Origin: Hoeflea ulvae
GTDB lineage: Bacteria; Pseudomonadota; Alphaproteobacteria; Rhizobiales; Rhizobiaceae
DNA length: 64,000 nt
NCBI RefSeq assembly: GCF_026619435.1
Contig: NZ_JAOVZQ010000001.1
Span: forward strand, 3,355,501-3,419,500
Direction: 5' to 3'
Under the pieces are notes generated by a model that saw only the letters and a list, made by a program, of their open reading frames with translations, was not told where the DNA came from and ran no database searches. The position numbers and the translations under genes are program-made. Below, piece by piece: positions 17,403 to 26,327 of the stretch. How positions within the stretch are numbered: position 1 is the stretch's first letter; each line of letters begins with the position of its first letter.

Positions 17403-19010
17403 TTGGCAAACGATCTGTTCCCCCTCGGCCCCGACACGACCACTTGGAAAAAACTGACCGATCAGCACGTCAATGTCGAGCAGTTCCGCGGCCAGGAAAT
17501 CCTGACCGTGCAGACCGACGGGCTGCGGATGCTGGCGGAAGCGGCCTTCGGCGACATCAATCACCTGCTCCGGCCCGCCCATCTCAAGCAGCTGGCATCG
17601 ATCCTCGAGGATCCCGAGGCCACAGAGAACGACCGCTTCGTGGCCCTTGATCTGCTCAAGAACGCCAATATTGCCGCCGGCGGCGTGCTGCCGATGTGCC
17701 AGGACACCGGCACCGCCATCATCATGGCCAAGAAGGGCCGCAAGGTCTGGACCGAGGGCGGCGACTACGAGGCGCTGGCCGGTGGCGTCCGCGACGCCTA
17801 TGAGAGCCGCAACCTGCGCTACTCGCAGCTGGCGCCGCTGTCGATGTTCGAGGAAAAGAACACCAAGACCAACCTGCCTGCCCAGATCGACATCTATGAA
17901 GAGGGCGTCGACAGCTACGATTTCCTGTTTGTCGCCAAGGGCGGCGGATCGGCCAACAAGACCTTCCTGTTCCAGGGAACGCCATCGCTGCTGACCCATG
18001 ACCGGATGGTCGAGTTCCTGCGCGAAAAGATCCTGACGCTGGGGACTGCCGCCTGCCCGCCCTATCATCTGGCGATCGTCATCGGCGGCACCTCGGCCGA
18101 GATGAACCTCAAGACGGTCAAGCTCGCCTCGACCAAATATCTCGACGAGCTGCCGACCAAGGGCTCGGAAGCCGGCCACGCCTTCCGCGATCTCGACATG
18201 GAAGCCGAGATCCACAAGCTGACCCAGCAGATGGGCGTCGGCGCGCAGTTCGGCGGCAAGTATTTCTGCCACGATGTCCGCGTCATCCGCCTGCCGCGTC
18301 ATGGCGCCTCGCTGCCGATCGGTCTGGGCGTTTCCTGCTCCGCCGACCGGCAGGCCAAGGGCAAGATCACCAAGGACGGGATTTTCCTTGAGCAGCTGGA
18401 GACCGAGCCGTCGAAATATCTGCCGGACATCGACGAGGGCAAGCTCTCCGAACACGTGGTTCACATCGACCTCAACCGGCCGATGAGCGAGATCCTTGCG
18501 GAACTGTCCGGGCATCCGATCAAGACGCAATTGTCGCTGACCGGCCCGATCATCGTGGCGCGCGACCTGGCGCATGCGAAAATCCGCGCCCGGCTGGAAG
18601 CCGGCGACCCGATGCCCGATTATCTCAAGGATCACCCGGTCTATTATGCCGGCCCGGCCAAGACGCCGGAAGGCTATGCCTCGGGTTCCTTCGGGCCGAC
18701 CACGGCGGGCCGTATGGATTCCTATGTCGACCAGTTCCAGTCCTTTGGCGGTTCGATGGTGATGCTGGCCAAGGGCAACCGCTCGCGCTCGGTGCGCGAA
18801 GCCTGCGCCAGCCACGGCGGATTCTATCTCGGCTCTATCGGCGGTCCGGCGGCCCGTCTGGCGCAGGACTGCATCAAGAAAGTCGAAGTCGTCGAGTACC
18901 CCGAAATGGGCATGGAAGCGATCTGGCGAATCGAAGTCGAGAATTTCCCGGCATTCATCGTGATTGACGACAAGGGCAATGATTTTTTCAAGGAACTGAA
19001 CCTGGGCTGA
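17403..19010 (+). CDS. fumA: Fumarate hydratase class I (iron-sulfur, oxygen-sensitive)
   Basis: Family alignment favours TTG 17403 as the start: [15 protein letters not shown] corresponds to the usual MADDLFPLGEDTT N-terminus, and GGAAAGG lies six bases upstream. The ATG at 17322 adds 27 unrelated residues. The ~535-residue protein joins the alpha (N-terminal) and beta (C-terminal) hydratase domains. Cys in [13 protein letters not shown] (residue 99), [20 protein letters not shown] and SCSADRQ are the [4Fe-4S] ligands. It interconverts fumarate and malate in the TCA cycle. It is a single gene with its own terminator, divergent from the arsenite exporter. Confidence 0.93.
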   Translation: MANDLFPLGPDTTTWKKLTDQHVNVEQFRGQEILTVQTDGLRMLAEAAFGDINHLLRPAHLKQLASILEDPEATENDRFVALDLLKNANIAAGGVLPMCQDTGTAIIMAKKGRKVWTEGGDYEALAGGVRDAYESRNLRYSQLAPLSMFEEKNTKTNLPAQIDIYEEGVDSYDFLFVAKGGGSANKTFLFQGTPSLLTHDRMVEFLREKILTLGTAACPPYHLAIVIGGTSAEMNLKTVKLASTKYLDELPTKGSEAGHAFRDLDMEAEIHKLTQQMGVGAQFGGKYFCHDVRVIRLPRHGASLPIGLGVSCSADRQAKGKITKDGIFLEQLETEPSKYLPDIDEGKLSEHVVHIDLNRPMSEILAELSGHPIKTQLSLTGPIIVARDLAHAKIRARLEAGDPMPDYLKDHPVYYAGPAKTPEGYASGSFGPTTAGRMDSYVDQFQSFGGSMVMLAKGNRSRSVREACASHGGFYLGSIGGPAARLAQDCIKKVEVVEYPEMGMEAIWRIEVENFPAFIVIDDKGNDFFKELNLG

Positions 19011-19036
19011 AGCCAAGTTGTTTCAAAGACGAAGAC

Positions 19037-19073
19037 TTGCCCTGTCGCTACCATTGCGGCAGGGCAAGGTTTC
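19037..19073 (+). terminator. Rho-independent terminator after fumarase
   Basis: A 12-bp stem (19037-19048 with 19056-19067, one G-U pair) with a seven-base loop is followed by GGTTTCTC, 26 bases after the fumarase stop. The T tract is imperfect but the stem is strong. Confidence 0.65.
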
Positions 19074-19153
19074 TCTGCAATTAACATTTCCCAAACAATT
19101 GTCTCGTAATATTCACCCTACAAATTTTCGTATGCCACGCTTGGGGACATAAG

Positions 19154-20223
19154 ATGTCGGCAGTAGCTGCAAAAAAGGTCCAGAACCTGGACACCGCAAC
19201 CATGGTTCTTGCAACCATGCGTAGGCGAGGAATTTCCGGACTCCCCGCAATTACGAGCTGGTCTACGAGGCACTCAACGCGTCCAACTCACGGCTGAGCA
19301 AGATGTTCGAAGCGCTGGGCCGCAACCCGGCGCAGGGCGATCTCGACAGGCTTGGCAAGGAGCACTTCCCCCACCACCACAGGACCGGTGTGGTCGAGGG
19401 CGCTCATGACAAGATCTCCGGCGAACTCGAAGGCATGTTGCGGCTGCTCAAGCAGGAGCAGTCCTCGCTTGAAAGCTATTCGAAACTGCTGGGCGAGACC
19501 TACACCCGCATTTCCACCAAGAGTGCGTCCAGCGCCGACATTCTCTCCAATGTCATCGGCATCCTGAGCAATGCCACCGGCGACACCATGGAAAAGGGCA
19601 AGGTGGTGGTCGAACACATGGTCGAGCGCGCCCGCGAAATGGAGCAGGTCAAGCTCGAACTCGATGAATACAAGCGCATTGCCAATACCGACACGCTGAC
19701 CCGCCTGGCCAACCGGCGGGCTTTCGACGAGGTGCTTGCGGGGATTTACGACGACAAGCGCAATTCGCTTTACTACTCGCTGATCGTCGCCGATATCGAT
19801 CACTTCAAGAAATTCAACGACACCTATGGCCATCCGGTCGGCGACCGGGTTCTGGGCGTCGTCGCCGCGATCATGAAGAGCACGCTGCGCAAGGATGTCT
19901 TCATCGCCCGCACCGGCGGCGAGGAATTTGCCGTGGTGCTGCAGGGGACCAGCCTCGAGGTCACCATGGAAATCGCCGAGCGGGTGCGCAGGGCGGTTGA
20001 GGCCACGCCGCTGAAGAACCAGAAGACCGGCGTCGATTACGGTCCGATCACGCTGTCGCTGGGCATGTGCATGGCAACCGAAGCCTCCTGCGCCGAAGAC
20101 CTTTACAACAAAGCCGATCTCGCGCTTTACGCGGCAAAACACACCGGCCGTAACCGGGTGCATCTTTACAATCCTCAACTTGACAACGACTCGAGCAAAT
20201 CCCGCGCCATCTACAAGAGTTGA
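19154..20223 (+). pseudogene. GGDEF diguanylate cyclase, interrupted by a one-base frameshift
   Basis: From ATG 19154 the frame reads ...TMRRRGISGLP and then goes out of frame at the CCCC run 19243-19246, stopping after about 47 codons. Adding one C gives GISGLPRNYELVYEALNASN and runs to 20223, a ~356-residue protein. The uninterrupted downstream frame alone starts at 19303 and lacks the N-terminus. The GGDEF domain (about residues 180-340) has NTDTLTRLANRRAFDE, DIDHFKKFNDTYGH and an intact GGEEF, so the C-terminal part would be catalytic (c-di-GMP synthesis); the upstream product-inhibition site reads RKDV rather than RxxD. Loss in a homopolymer makes a sequencing error as likely as a real mutation. 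Confidence 0.8.
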
Positions 20224-20416
20224 GCCGCTCAACTCCGCGCGCGGGCGGCGACGGCGCGGTATCTGTATTTTGCTGGGGCGATGCTTGCCACAATTTCGCC
20301 TTGAAGCTGGACAGGTCCCGGCGAAGCAGTTACCCATGAGCAACGGACGGCCAGTGGCTAGTCAGTGGACTTGCGGCGGGCGTGACTTGAATTCAACCAC
20401 AGCACCGGAACCCGAT

Positions 20417-21037
20417 ATGAAACGTCTCATTTCCTCCGCATTTCTCGCCTTGTGCCTGATGGCACCCGCAGCCGTTCAGGCGCAACCCGCAAGCCAGAGC
20501 ACTGCCGAATCGAAATCGCTGCTGCAGCTTCTGTTTCCGCCATCGAAAAACTACAACCAGTACCGCCGCTCGGACAAATCGCCGATCAAGCGCAAGGTCA
20601 TTTCCTTCAAGGAAAACCATGCGCCGGGCACAATCATTATCGATACATCGGACCGTCGCCTGTATCACGTGATCAAGAAGGGCAAGGCCATGGTCTATGG
20701 CATCGGCGTCGGCCGCGAAGGCTTTACCTGGCAGGGTCAGAAGAAAATCACCCGAAAGGCCGAATGGCCGGGCTGGACCCCGCCGCAGGTGATGCGCGAC
20801 CGGGTCAAGCGCCAGGAAGGCCGTGTGCTGCCGGCCTATATGCCCGGTGGCCCGGAAAACCCGCTCGGCGCCCGCGCCATGTATATCGGCTCGACCATCT
20901 ACCGCATCCACGGCACCAACCAGCCCTGGACCATCGGCAAGGCGATGAGCTCGGGCTGCATCCGCATGGCCAATGAGGATGTCGAGCACCTCTATGACCA
21001 GGTCAAGGTCGGAACCCGGGTGATCGTCCGCCAGTAG
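20417..21037 (+). CDS. Small L,D-transpeptidase (ErfK/YbiS/YkuD family)
   Basis: ATG 20417 starts a 206-residue protein with signal peptide (RLISSAFLALCLMAPAAVQAQ); longer frames upstream add nothing recognisable. After a ~40-residue linker the YkuD domain runs from about 75 to 206: GTIIIDTSDRRLYHVIKKGKA, WPGWTPP, NPLGARAMYIG, and YRIHGTN...SSGCIRM with the catalytic Cys181. It forms 3-3 peptidoglycan cross-links or anchors outer-membrane proteins in the periplasm. The gene stands alone, with a terminator at 21065. Confidence 0.9.
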   Translation: MKRLISSAFLALCLMAPAAVQAQPASQSTAESKSLLQLLFPPSKNYNQYRRSDKSPIKRKVISFKENHAPGTIIIDTSDRRLYHVIKKGKAMVYGIGVGREGFTWQGQKKITRKAEWPGWTPPQVMRDRVKRQEGRVLPAYMPGGPENPLGARAMYIGSTIYRIHGTNQPWTIGKAMSSGCIRMANEDVEHLYDQVKVGTRVIVRQ

Positions 21038-21064
21038 AATTTCCTGCGACGCAGATCCATGTTT

Positions 21065-21088
21065 GAAAAAACCGGCTGTCATGGCCGG
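21065..21088. terminator. Bidirectional terminator between convergent genes
   Basis: A GC-rich stem (ACCGGC with GCCGGT) is flanked by an A run on the left and seven T on the right, so it can act for the L,D-transpeptidase gene (+) and for the PPOX-fold gene (-) that ends at 21097. Confidence 0.75.
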
Positions 21089-21096
21089 TTTTTTTG

Positions 21097-21705
21097 TCAC
21101 CACATGCTGGTCTTTGCCCGTTCGGGCCATTCACGATCATAAAGCCGGCTGTCGAAACCGGGTTTGAGCTCCTGCATCAGGCGGCCCGGCGTCGGCAAGG
21201 CCTCTGCATCGGGCCAGGTCTCCGCCTCCCAGATCTTCGCGCGCATCAGTGCTCTGGCGCATTGGAAATAGACCTCCTCGATGGTGATCACGATCGCCGA
21301 GCGCGGCAGCCTGCCCTCATTGGCGAGGCTTGCCAGCAGCTCCGCATCGACCGAGATTTCCGCCCGGCCATTGACCCTGAGCGTGCTGTTGGAGCCCGGA
21401 ATCAGGAACAGCAGCGCCACCCGGCCGTCGCGGACGATGTTGCGCAGCGAATCGATCCGGTTGTTGCCGCGGCGGTCAGGCAGGATCAGGGTTTTGTCAT
21501 CGCGGATGGTCATCACCTGCCCCGGATCGCCGCGCGGCGAGCAGTCGAGCCCCTCGGGCCCGCAGGTGGCCAGCGCGACCAGCGGCGAGGACTCCACCAG
21601 TTGCCTGTAGCCCCTTGTCAGCCGGTCACTGACCTTGATCACCGAAGCCTCCGCGCATTCGCCGTAGATCGCGTCGAGTTCGGCGACCGAGGTTATGATG
21701 GTCAT
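21097..21705 (-). CDS. Pyridoxamine 5'-phosphate oxidase-like FMN-binding protein (DR_2398/MSMEG_1061 type)
   Basis: A 202-residue protein with a split-barrel flavin-binding fold: SPLVALATCGPEGLDCSPRGD near residue 40, LILPDRRGNNRIDSLRNI near 75 and ALLFLIPGSNSTLRVNGRAEIS near 100, which are the conserved strands of the PPOX-class FMN-dependent subgroup. The C-terminal third (VYFQCARALMRAKIWE) is also characteristic. Substrate unknown; members reduce or oxidise small molecules with FMN or F420. Its start overlaps the stop of the upstream alpha/beta hydrolase gene by four bases (ATGA), so the two are co-translated and probably belong to the MarR-linked operon. Confidence 0.82.
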   Translation of the reverse strand: MTIITSVAELDAIYGECAEASVIKVSDRLTRGYRQLVESSPLVALATCGPEGLDCSPRGDPGQVMTIRDDKTLILPDRRGNNRIDSLRNIVRDGRVALLFLIPGSNSTLRVNGRAEISVDAELLASLANEGRLPRSAIVITIEEVYFQCARALMRAKIWEAETWPDAEALPTPGRLMQELKPGFDSRLYDREWPERAKTSMW

Positions 21706-22685
21706 GCAAGCCTCCTGAATGCCCCGCTGTCACTGGTGGCAAGTTTATTGATTTTGGCCAGGCTGGAAAGCGGCAAATCCACCACATCGCCATTCCCGAC
21801 GCCGCCGACGAAGCCGGCAACGGCCTGGGTGACCGGAGCGGCCGAGACGATGCGGCGATGGCCGAACCCGTTGGCCTTCATCAGCCGGACATGCGGGCCG
21901 GTGGCGGCGATCGCCTCGGCATTGGCGAACCTGACCTCCTTGTCGTCCTCGGCATGGATGACCAGCGTCGGGATCCGCAGGTCATTGAGCATCCGGTCAA
22001 CCCGGAATTCCGACAGCGGCCGCCCGGTCGCGCGCAACACCTGCCGTTCGAACGCGCTCTGCGCCGCTGCTCCAAGCCCCATATAGCTGCCGGCCCATTC
22101 GAACACGTCGGCCATGTTCGAGGGGGCGGCGATGGTGACGATGCGCTCGGGTGTCCGCTGCGGCACATGCAGGATCGCGCCTGCGGCGGCGGCCATTACC
22201 GAGGGGCCGCCAAAGGAATGACCGACAAAGGCCTCGAACGGCCCGTGCTGCCGCCAGGCGGCGTCGATCGCCTCCACCGCCTTGCCCAGATGCAGCTTGC
22301 GCCCGGTCGAGGCGCCGTGACCGGGCAGATCGAGACAGACGACCGTCCTGCCCTGCGCCACCAGCGCTTCGGCCAGCGCCACCATGTGGTCGCTGCGCGA
22401 GCGGTATCCGTGGACCAGCAGCACACGCCGGCCGTCTTCCTGGCCCGCCGCCGGACGGAACACATGGGTGGCGACAACACTGCCGGGAATCACCAGACGC
22501 ACCAGTTCCGCCTGCGCCATGCGCGGCCCGGCGCTGGCGATGGCGCGCCGCTCCTTGTCGCTTTGCGGCTTCGCAGGCGGCGTCCGGCAGAACAGCCAGA
22601 ACGCCAGTTCGCCAGCCTTTTCAGGTGATTGAGCCGCGACCTGCCGAAGCACGGCACGGGTGACCTTTTCAACAAGAGATGCCAT
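21702..22685 (-). CDS. Alpha/beta hydrolase
   Basis: ATG 22685 (MASLVEKVTRAVLRQ) is chosen; the frame extends to 22862 but crosses into the divergent marR gene. The 327-residue protein has an alpha/beta hydrolase core: RVLLVHGYRSRSDHM (oxyanion region), VVCLDLPGHG, the nucleophile elbow VGHSFGG with Ser near residue 150, PTLVIHAEDDKEV (acid) and a late His in NGFGHRRIV. This is a complete Ser-Asp-His triad, so an active esterase, lipase or lactonase is likely, with unknown substrate. It is transcribed divergently from marR and overlaps the PPOX-fold gene downstream. Confidence 0.85.
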   Translation of the reverse strand: MASLVEKVTRAVLRQVAAQSPEKAGELAFWLFCRTPPAKPQSDKERRAIASAGPRMAQAELVRLVIPGSVVATHVFRPAAGQEDGRRVLLVHGYRSRSDHMVALAEALVAQGRTVVCLDLPGHGASTGRKLHLGKAVEAIDAAWRQHGPFEAFVGHSFGGPSVMAAAAGAILHVPQRTPERIVTIAAPSNMADVFEWAGSYMGLGAAAQSAFERQVLRATGRPLSEFRVDRMLNDLRIPTLVIHAEDDKEVRFANAEAIAATGPHVRLMKANGFGHRRIVSAAPVTQAVAGFVGGVGNGDVVDLPLSSLAKINKLATSDSGAFRRLA

Positions 22686-22702
22686 AGTGGGTATCCGGAT
22701 TG

Positions 22703-22736
22703 GTTCAACTATGAACAGAATTGTACAACCATGAAC
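22703..22736. promoter_or_regulatory. Paired MarR-type operator sites
   Basis: GTTCA-N4-TGAAC (22703-22716) is a perfect inverted repeat, and GTACA-N4-TGAAC (22723-22736) is a near copy exactly 20 bp later, covering the marR start codon at 22731. The first lies 18 bp upstream of the divergent hydrolase start. The arrangement suits autorepression and control of the hydrolase operon. Confidence 0.6.
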
Positions 22737-23231
22737 AAAAATCAAGTCCTGCCGTGGGACAACCCGCGCTTTCGCAACTGGATCGCCGTCGCCCGCGCCT
22801 GCCAGGTGATGGGCCTGACGCTGACGCGCGCCCTGCAACCGCTCGACATCAAGCCGCCGCATCTCGACATTCTCGTCAACCTGTTCCGCACGCCGGGCAT
22901 TTCCCAGCAGGACCTGGCCGACAAGCTGCTGGTCGGCCGCTCCAACCTGTCAATGCTCTTGCCGCAGCTCGAAAAGCGCGGCCTGCTGGTCCGCAGCATC
23001 GATCCCCAGGACCGTCGCATCCTGCGGCTGGAACTGACCGCGGACGGCACCCGGCTCACCGAGCAGGCCATCACCATCCAGTCGGCCCTGATTGACCGCA
23101 CCATGAAATCCTCGACCGCCGAAGAGTGCAATCTCGTCGGCGATGTGATGATGCGCATGATCAGCGAATTGACCCAGAGCGAGGACGTGGAGCCGGCTGA
23201 CACTGCCGACCAGGATCGGAAGACTGCCTAG
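22731..23231 (+). CDS. MarR-family transcriptional regulator
   Basis: ATG 22731 (MNKNQVLPWDNPRF) begins a 166-residue protein of normal MarR length; the in-frame extension to 22629 overlaps the divergent gene. The winged helix lies at about residues 40-110: PPHLDILVNLFRTPGISQQDLADKLLVGRSNLSMLLPQLEKRGLLVRS, then the wing DPQDRRILRLELTADG. Helices at both ends would make the dimer. It probably represses the divergent hydrolase/PPOX operon and itself through the paired inverted repeats over its own start. Its 3' end overlaps the convergent DUF971 gene by four bases. Confidence 0.88.
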   Translation: MNKNQVLPWDNPRFRNWIAVARACQVMGLTLTRALQPLDIKPPHLDILVNLFRTPGISQQDLADKLLVGRSNLSMLLPQLEKRGLLVRSIDPQDRRILRLELTADGTRLTEQAITIQSALIDRTMKSSTAEECNLVGDVMMRMISELTQSEDVEPADTADQDRKTA

Positions 23232-23608
23232 AACATCAGTTCCTGCGTCCGTGACATGTTCTTTTCTTCCAGTTCCGCCAGATATTCGCCCCAGCGCTGG
23301 TCCTTTTCCGCGCCAAGCTCGGACAGGAAGGCCCAGGTGAAGATACCGGTATCATGGCCATCGTCAAAAGCCAGGCGCACCGCGTAATTGCCGACCGGCA
23401 GCACCTTGGAGATGCAGACCTCGCGCTTTCCGCCAACGGTGACCCGCTGTCCCGGGGAATGCCCCTGCACTTCCGCCGACGGCGAGCGGACCCGCAGCAA
23501 TTCGGCCTCGATCTCGTAGGAGCGGCCATCGGTGAAACTGACCACCAGGGTCTTGCGATCGGCAGACACGCGCAGTTGTGTCGGCCATGCCGTCTGATGA
23601 TCGCCCAT
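23228..23608 (-). CDS. DUF971 protein (gamma-butyrobetaine hydroxylase-like N-terminal domain)
   Basis: A 126-residue cytoplasmic protein preceded by GGAGGG. It matches the stand-alone GBBH-like N-terminal domain family: WPTQLRVSADRKTLVVSFTDGRSYEIEAELLRVRSPSAEVQGH in the first half, and the ending VGNYAVRLAFDDGHDTGIFTWAFLSELG. Family members are proposed to be involved in iron-sulfur or Moco-related processes because they often sit near moa/mop genes; here moaA starts 165 bp away on the opposite strand. The function is not established. A full-length dioxygenase with a related N-terminal domain is encoded at 31404. Confidence 0.85.
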   Translation of the reverse strand: MGDHQTAWPTQLRVSADRKTLVVSFTDGRSYEIEAELLRVRSPSAEVQGHSPGQRVTVGGKREVCISKVLPVGNYAVRLAFDDGHDTGIFTWAFLSELGAEKDQRWGEYLAELEEKNMSRTQELMF

Positions 23609-23772
23609 CGGCTAACCCTCCTGGTTTCAACGCCTGTCAGCGCTGATGTAGAGTTGATTGGGCCGGTCCACAAGCCGCCAGCGTGAAAACATCCGCCGTG
23701 AAGCGCCCCTGCCCTTGACGGAACCGGGATGGACGACGACATTGAGACCACAGCAATGAAGGATCATCCGCA

Positions 23773-24786
23773 ATGGAAGACGCCGCAGCACCGATCATGA
23801 TCGACCCGTTTGGCCGGGCTGTATCCTATCTCAGGGTGTCGGTGACGGACCGCTGCGATTTCCGCTGCACCTATTGCATGGCGGAAAACATGACCTTCCT
23901 GCCCAAGAAGGATCTCCTGACCCTTGAGGAACTCGACCGCCTGTGCACCGTCTTTGTCGAAAAGGGCGTGCGCCGGATCCGGCTCACCGGCGGTGAACCG
24001 CTGGTGCGCAAAAACATCATGCAATTTGTCCGCCAGGTCGGACGCCATATCGACGCCGGCCGCATGGACGAGCTGACGCTGACCACCAATGGCTCGCAGC
24101 TGGCAAAACACTCCGCCGAGCTGTTTGACTGCGGCGTGCGCCGCATCAATGTGTCGATGGACACGCTCGATCCGGACAAGTTCCGCAAGATTACCCGCTG
24201 GGGCAATCTCGACAAGGTGCTCGAGGGCATCCGTGCCGCGCAGGCGGCGGGACTGAAGATAAAGATCAATGCCGTGGCGCTGAAGAATTTCAACGACACC
24301 GAGATTCCGGAGATGCTGCGCTGGGCCCATGGCCAGGGCATGGACATGACCGTGATCGAGACCATGCCGATGGGCGAGATCGACGAGGACCGCACCGATC
24401 AATACATGCCGCTGTCGCTGCTGCGCAGCAATCTCGAGCGGCAGATGACGCTTGAGGACATTCCCTACCAGACCGGCGGCCCCGCCCGTTATGTGCGTGT
24501 CAAGGAAACCGGCGGCCGGCTCGGCTTCATCACCCCGATGACTCATAATTTCTGCGAAAGCTGCAACCGCGTCCGCCTCACCTGCACCGGCACGCTCTAT
24601 ATGTGCCTGGGCCAGAACGACGCCGCCGATCTGCGGGCGCCGCTGCGCGCCTCAGAGGGCAACGAGCTGCTGTCGCAGGCGATTGACGAAGCCATCACCC
24701 GCAAGCCCAAGGGACATGATTTCATCATCGACCGGACCACCCGGCAACCGGCCGTCTCCCGCCATATGAGCGTGACCGGCGGCTGA
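23773..24786 (+). CDS. moaA: GTP 3',8-cyclase (molybdenum cofactor biosynthesis protein A)
   Basis: A 337-residue radical SAM enzyme catalysing the first step of molybdopterin synthesis with MoaC. The SAM-cluster motif CDFRCTYC has Cys at residues 28, 32 and 35; GGEPLVRK follows as the SAM-binding GGE motif. The C-terminal second cluster is formed by [15 protein letters not shown] plus nearby residues, and the chain ends in the GG dipeptide typical of MoaA. AAGGA lies nine bases before the ATG. No moaC, moaB or other Moco gene is in the window, so it is a detached gene. Divergent from the DUF971 gene. Confidence 0.95.
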   Translation: MEDAAAPIMIDPFGRAVSYLRVSVTDRCDFRCTYCMAENMTFLPKKDLLTLEELDRLCTVFVEKGVRRIRLTGGEPLVRKNIMQFVRQVGRHIDAGRMDELTLTTNGSQLAKHSAELFDCGVRRINVSMDTLDPDKFRKITRWGNLDKVLEGIRAAQAAGLKIKINAVALKNFNDTEIPEMLRWAHGQGMDMTVIETMPMGEIDEDRTDQYMPLSLLRSNLERQMTLEDIPYQTGGPARYVRVKETGGRLGFITPMTHNFCESCNRVRLTCTGTLYMCLGQNDAADLRAPLRASEGNELLSQAIDEAITRKPKGHDFIIDRTTRQPAVSRHMSVTGG

Positions 24787-24830
24787 GACCGGCCCGGCAG
24801 CTTACCCGCTCGCACGCCGCGGCACAGCCC

Positions 24831-24847
24831 ACTGATTGACGATCAGT
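24831..24847. repeat. Short inverted repeat upstream of the DMT transporter gene
   Basis: ACTGAT-N5-ATCAGT is a perfect 6-bp inverted repeat 45 bases after moaA and 124 bases before the next gene. There is no T run, so it is not an intrinsic terminator; an operator is possible. Nothing else is recognisable in the 184-bp gap. Confidence 0.3.
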
Positions 24848-24970
24848 CTGTCCGTGACCGATCAATTCCAGTGATGGATCGGCAATCCGGCACGGATGGG
24901 TCGTTGTTGCCGACAATGCTAACCTGACCCTTGAGCCGACGATTCCACGCCGGCATTTTCCGGAACCCTC

Positions 24971-25879
24971 ATGGCCATTTCCCCCAACCTGCGTGGCGCC
25001 TTGTTCATGTCCCTGTCGATGGCAGGCTTCACGTTCAATGATTCCATCATCAAGCTGCTGACCAGCGATCTGAGCATTGCCCAGGTGATGTTTCTGCGCG
25101 GGGCCATTGCATCGCTTCTGATCTATCTGCTGGCCCGGCAGCAGCGCGCGATGCGGCCGTTTCGGCTGCTGCTCAACCGCTGGGTGGCGATCCGGATCCT
25201 GGGCGAAGTCGGCGGAACCGTGTTCTTTCTGATCGGGCTCTCCCACATCCCGCTGGCCAATGCCTCGGCGATCCTGCAGGCCCTGCCGCTGGCGGTGACC
25301 ATGGGCGCGGCCCTGTTTCTGGCCGAGCCGGTGGGCTGGCGGCGCTGGGGCGCCATCCTGGCGGGCTTTGCCGGCGTGCTGATCATCGTCCGGCCCGGCG
25401 TCGACGGATTCTCGCCCTATGCCCTGCTGATCGTCGGCACCGTGATCTTCGCCTCCGCCCGCGACATCGCCACCCGCAAGATCCATGCGGCGATCCCGTC
25501 GCTGTTCCTGTCGACCGTCACCGCCATAGCCGTGGCTCTTGCCGGGCTTGTGCTGATCTGGCCGATGGGCGGCTGGAATCCGGTGAGCGTCCCGGAATTC
25601 GGCCTGATCAGCCTGGCCGCCTGCCTGGTTCTGGTGGGTTATCAGTTCATCATCATGTCTATGCGCGAAGGCGAGATATCGTTTGTGGCGCCGTTCCGCT
25701 ACACCGGGCTGATCTGGGCGGTGGTGCTGGGCATGGTGTTGTTCGGCGAATTTCCGGATATCTACATGCTCACCGGCGGTACAATCGTCATCGGATCGGG
25801 ATTGTACACGCTCTATCGCGAGCGCATCAAAAGCAGCGCCAAGCCGGCCAGCCGGGCCGCAGCGCGGCATTCGCCGTAA
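24971..25879 (+). CDS. EamA/DMT-superfamily transporter
   Basis: A 302-residue inner-membrane protein with about ten hydrophobic helices in two EamA repeats. The first spans residues ~8-140 (GALFMSLSMAGFTFNDSIIK, FLRGAIASLLIYLLA) and the second ~150-285. Motifs near the repeat ends (PLANASAILQALPL...FLAEPVGWRRW and FVAPFRYTGLIWAVVLGMVLFGEFPD) are typical of rhizobial S-adenosylmethionine/drug-metabolite exporters. Substrate is unknown. It is a single gene followed closely by a short convergent ORF at 25902. Confidence 0.87.
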   Translation: MAISPNLRGALFMSLSMAGFTFNDSIIKLLTSDLSIAQVMFLRGAIASLLIYLLARQQRAMRPFRLLLNRWVAIRILGEVGGTVFFLIGLSHIPLANASAILQALPLAVTMGAALFLAEPVGWRRWGAILAGFAGVLIIVRPGVDGFSPYALLIVGTVIFASARDIATRKIHAAIPSLFLSTVTAIAVALAGLVLIWPMGGWNPVSVPEFGLISLAACLVLVGYQFIIMSMREGEISFVAPFRYTGLIWAVVLGMVLFGEFPDIYMLTGGTIVIGSGLYTLYRERIKSSAKPASRAAARHSP

Positions 25880-25901
25880 GTCCCGCCATGCAGGAACAGG
25901 C

Positions 25902-26114
25902 TTACTTGCCGGCCGAATCGGCCGTCCGCACCGCAGCGATGGGAATGATCTTGCCGGCCTCGAGCCGCCCATCCGGGATGGCAGCGCTCCCCAGCTCCGC
26001 CAGTGCTTCCCTGAACAGGGCGTCTGTCTCCCATTCAAGCAGCAATTGCACATGGCCACACTCACCCCATGGCGCATTGCAAAACGGGCACTGGTCGCTT
26101 TCGCTTTCCGGCAT
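25902..26114 (-). CDS. Small cysteine-containing protein, unknown function
   Basis: A 70-residue frame from ATG 26114 (an in-frame GTG at 26126 adds four residues). The N-terminus has CPFCNAPWGECGH, a CxxC plus Cys-Gly-His cluster that could bind one metal ion in a zinc-ribbon-like knuckle. A helical segment follows (LLEWETDALFREALAELG). GGTGG seven bases upstream is a possible ribosome site. Codon use resembles its neighbours, and the frame fills the gap between the DMT and MFS genes, so it is probably real. No homologue is recognised. Confidence 0.5.
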   Translation of the reverse strand: MPESESDQCPFCNAPWGECGHVQLLLEWETDALFREALAELGSAAIPDGRLEAGKIIPIAAVRTADSAGK

Positions 26115-26178
26115 TCTGTCTACCACCCACGTTACTCAATACACGGAACTAGAAAAACCCCTAAGGATTAATGGCATG

Positions 26179-26209
26179 TTGACATTTGGACACAGCGCTC
26201 AAAGTATAT
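26179..26209 (+). promoter_or_regulatory. Candidate sigma-70 promoter upstream of the MFS transporter gene
   Basis: A perfect TTGACA (26179-26184) is followed after 19 bases by GTATAT (26204-26209), the alphaproteobacterial-style -10, in an AT-rich patch about 120 bp before the MFS start at 26328. The spacer is longer than optimal. Confidence 0.4.
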
Positions 26210-26327
26210 CTTATCTATTTTTCATGCAACCTGCCGCAAAGCCGGAGCAAGACTGTTCCGGCGATCTCGTTTCCGGCGCGTCGGATTTCATTTGCATCGC
26301 AGCGCCCGACAGCACAAAACACTGCAA

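Noticed and set aside
17289..19016. 575-residue minus-strand frame opposite fumarase
   Set aside because: Same shadow effect; no conserved motif, and fumarase cluster ligands are all on the + strand.
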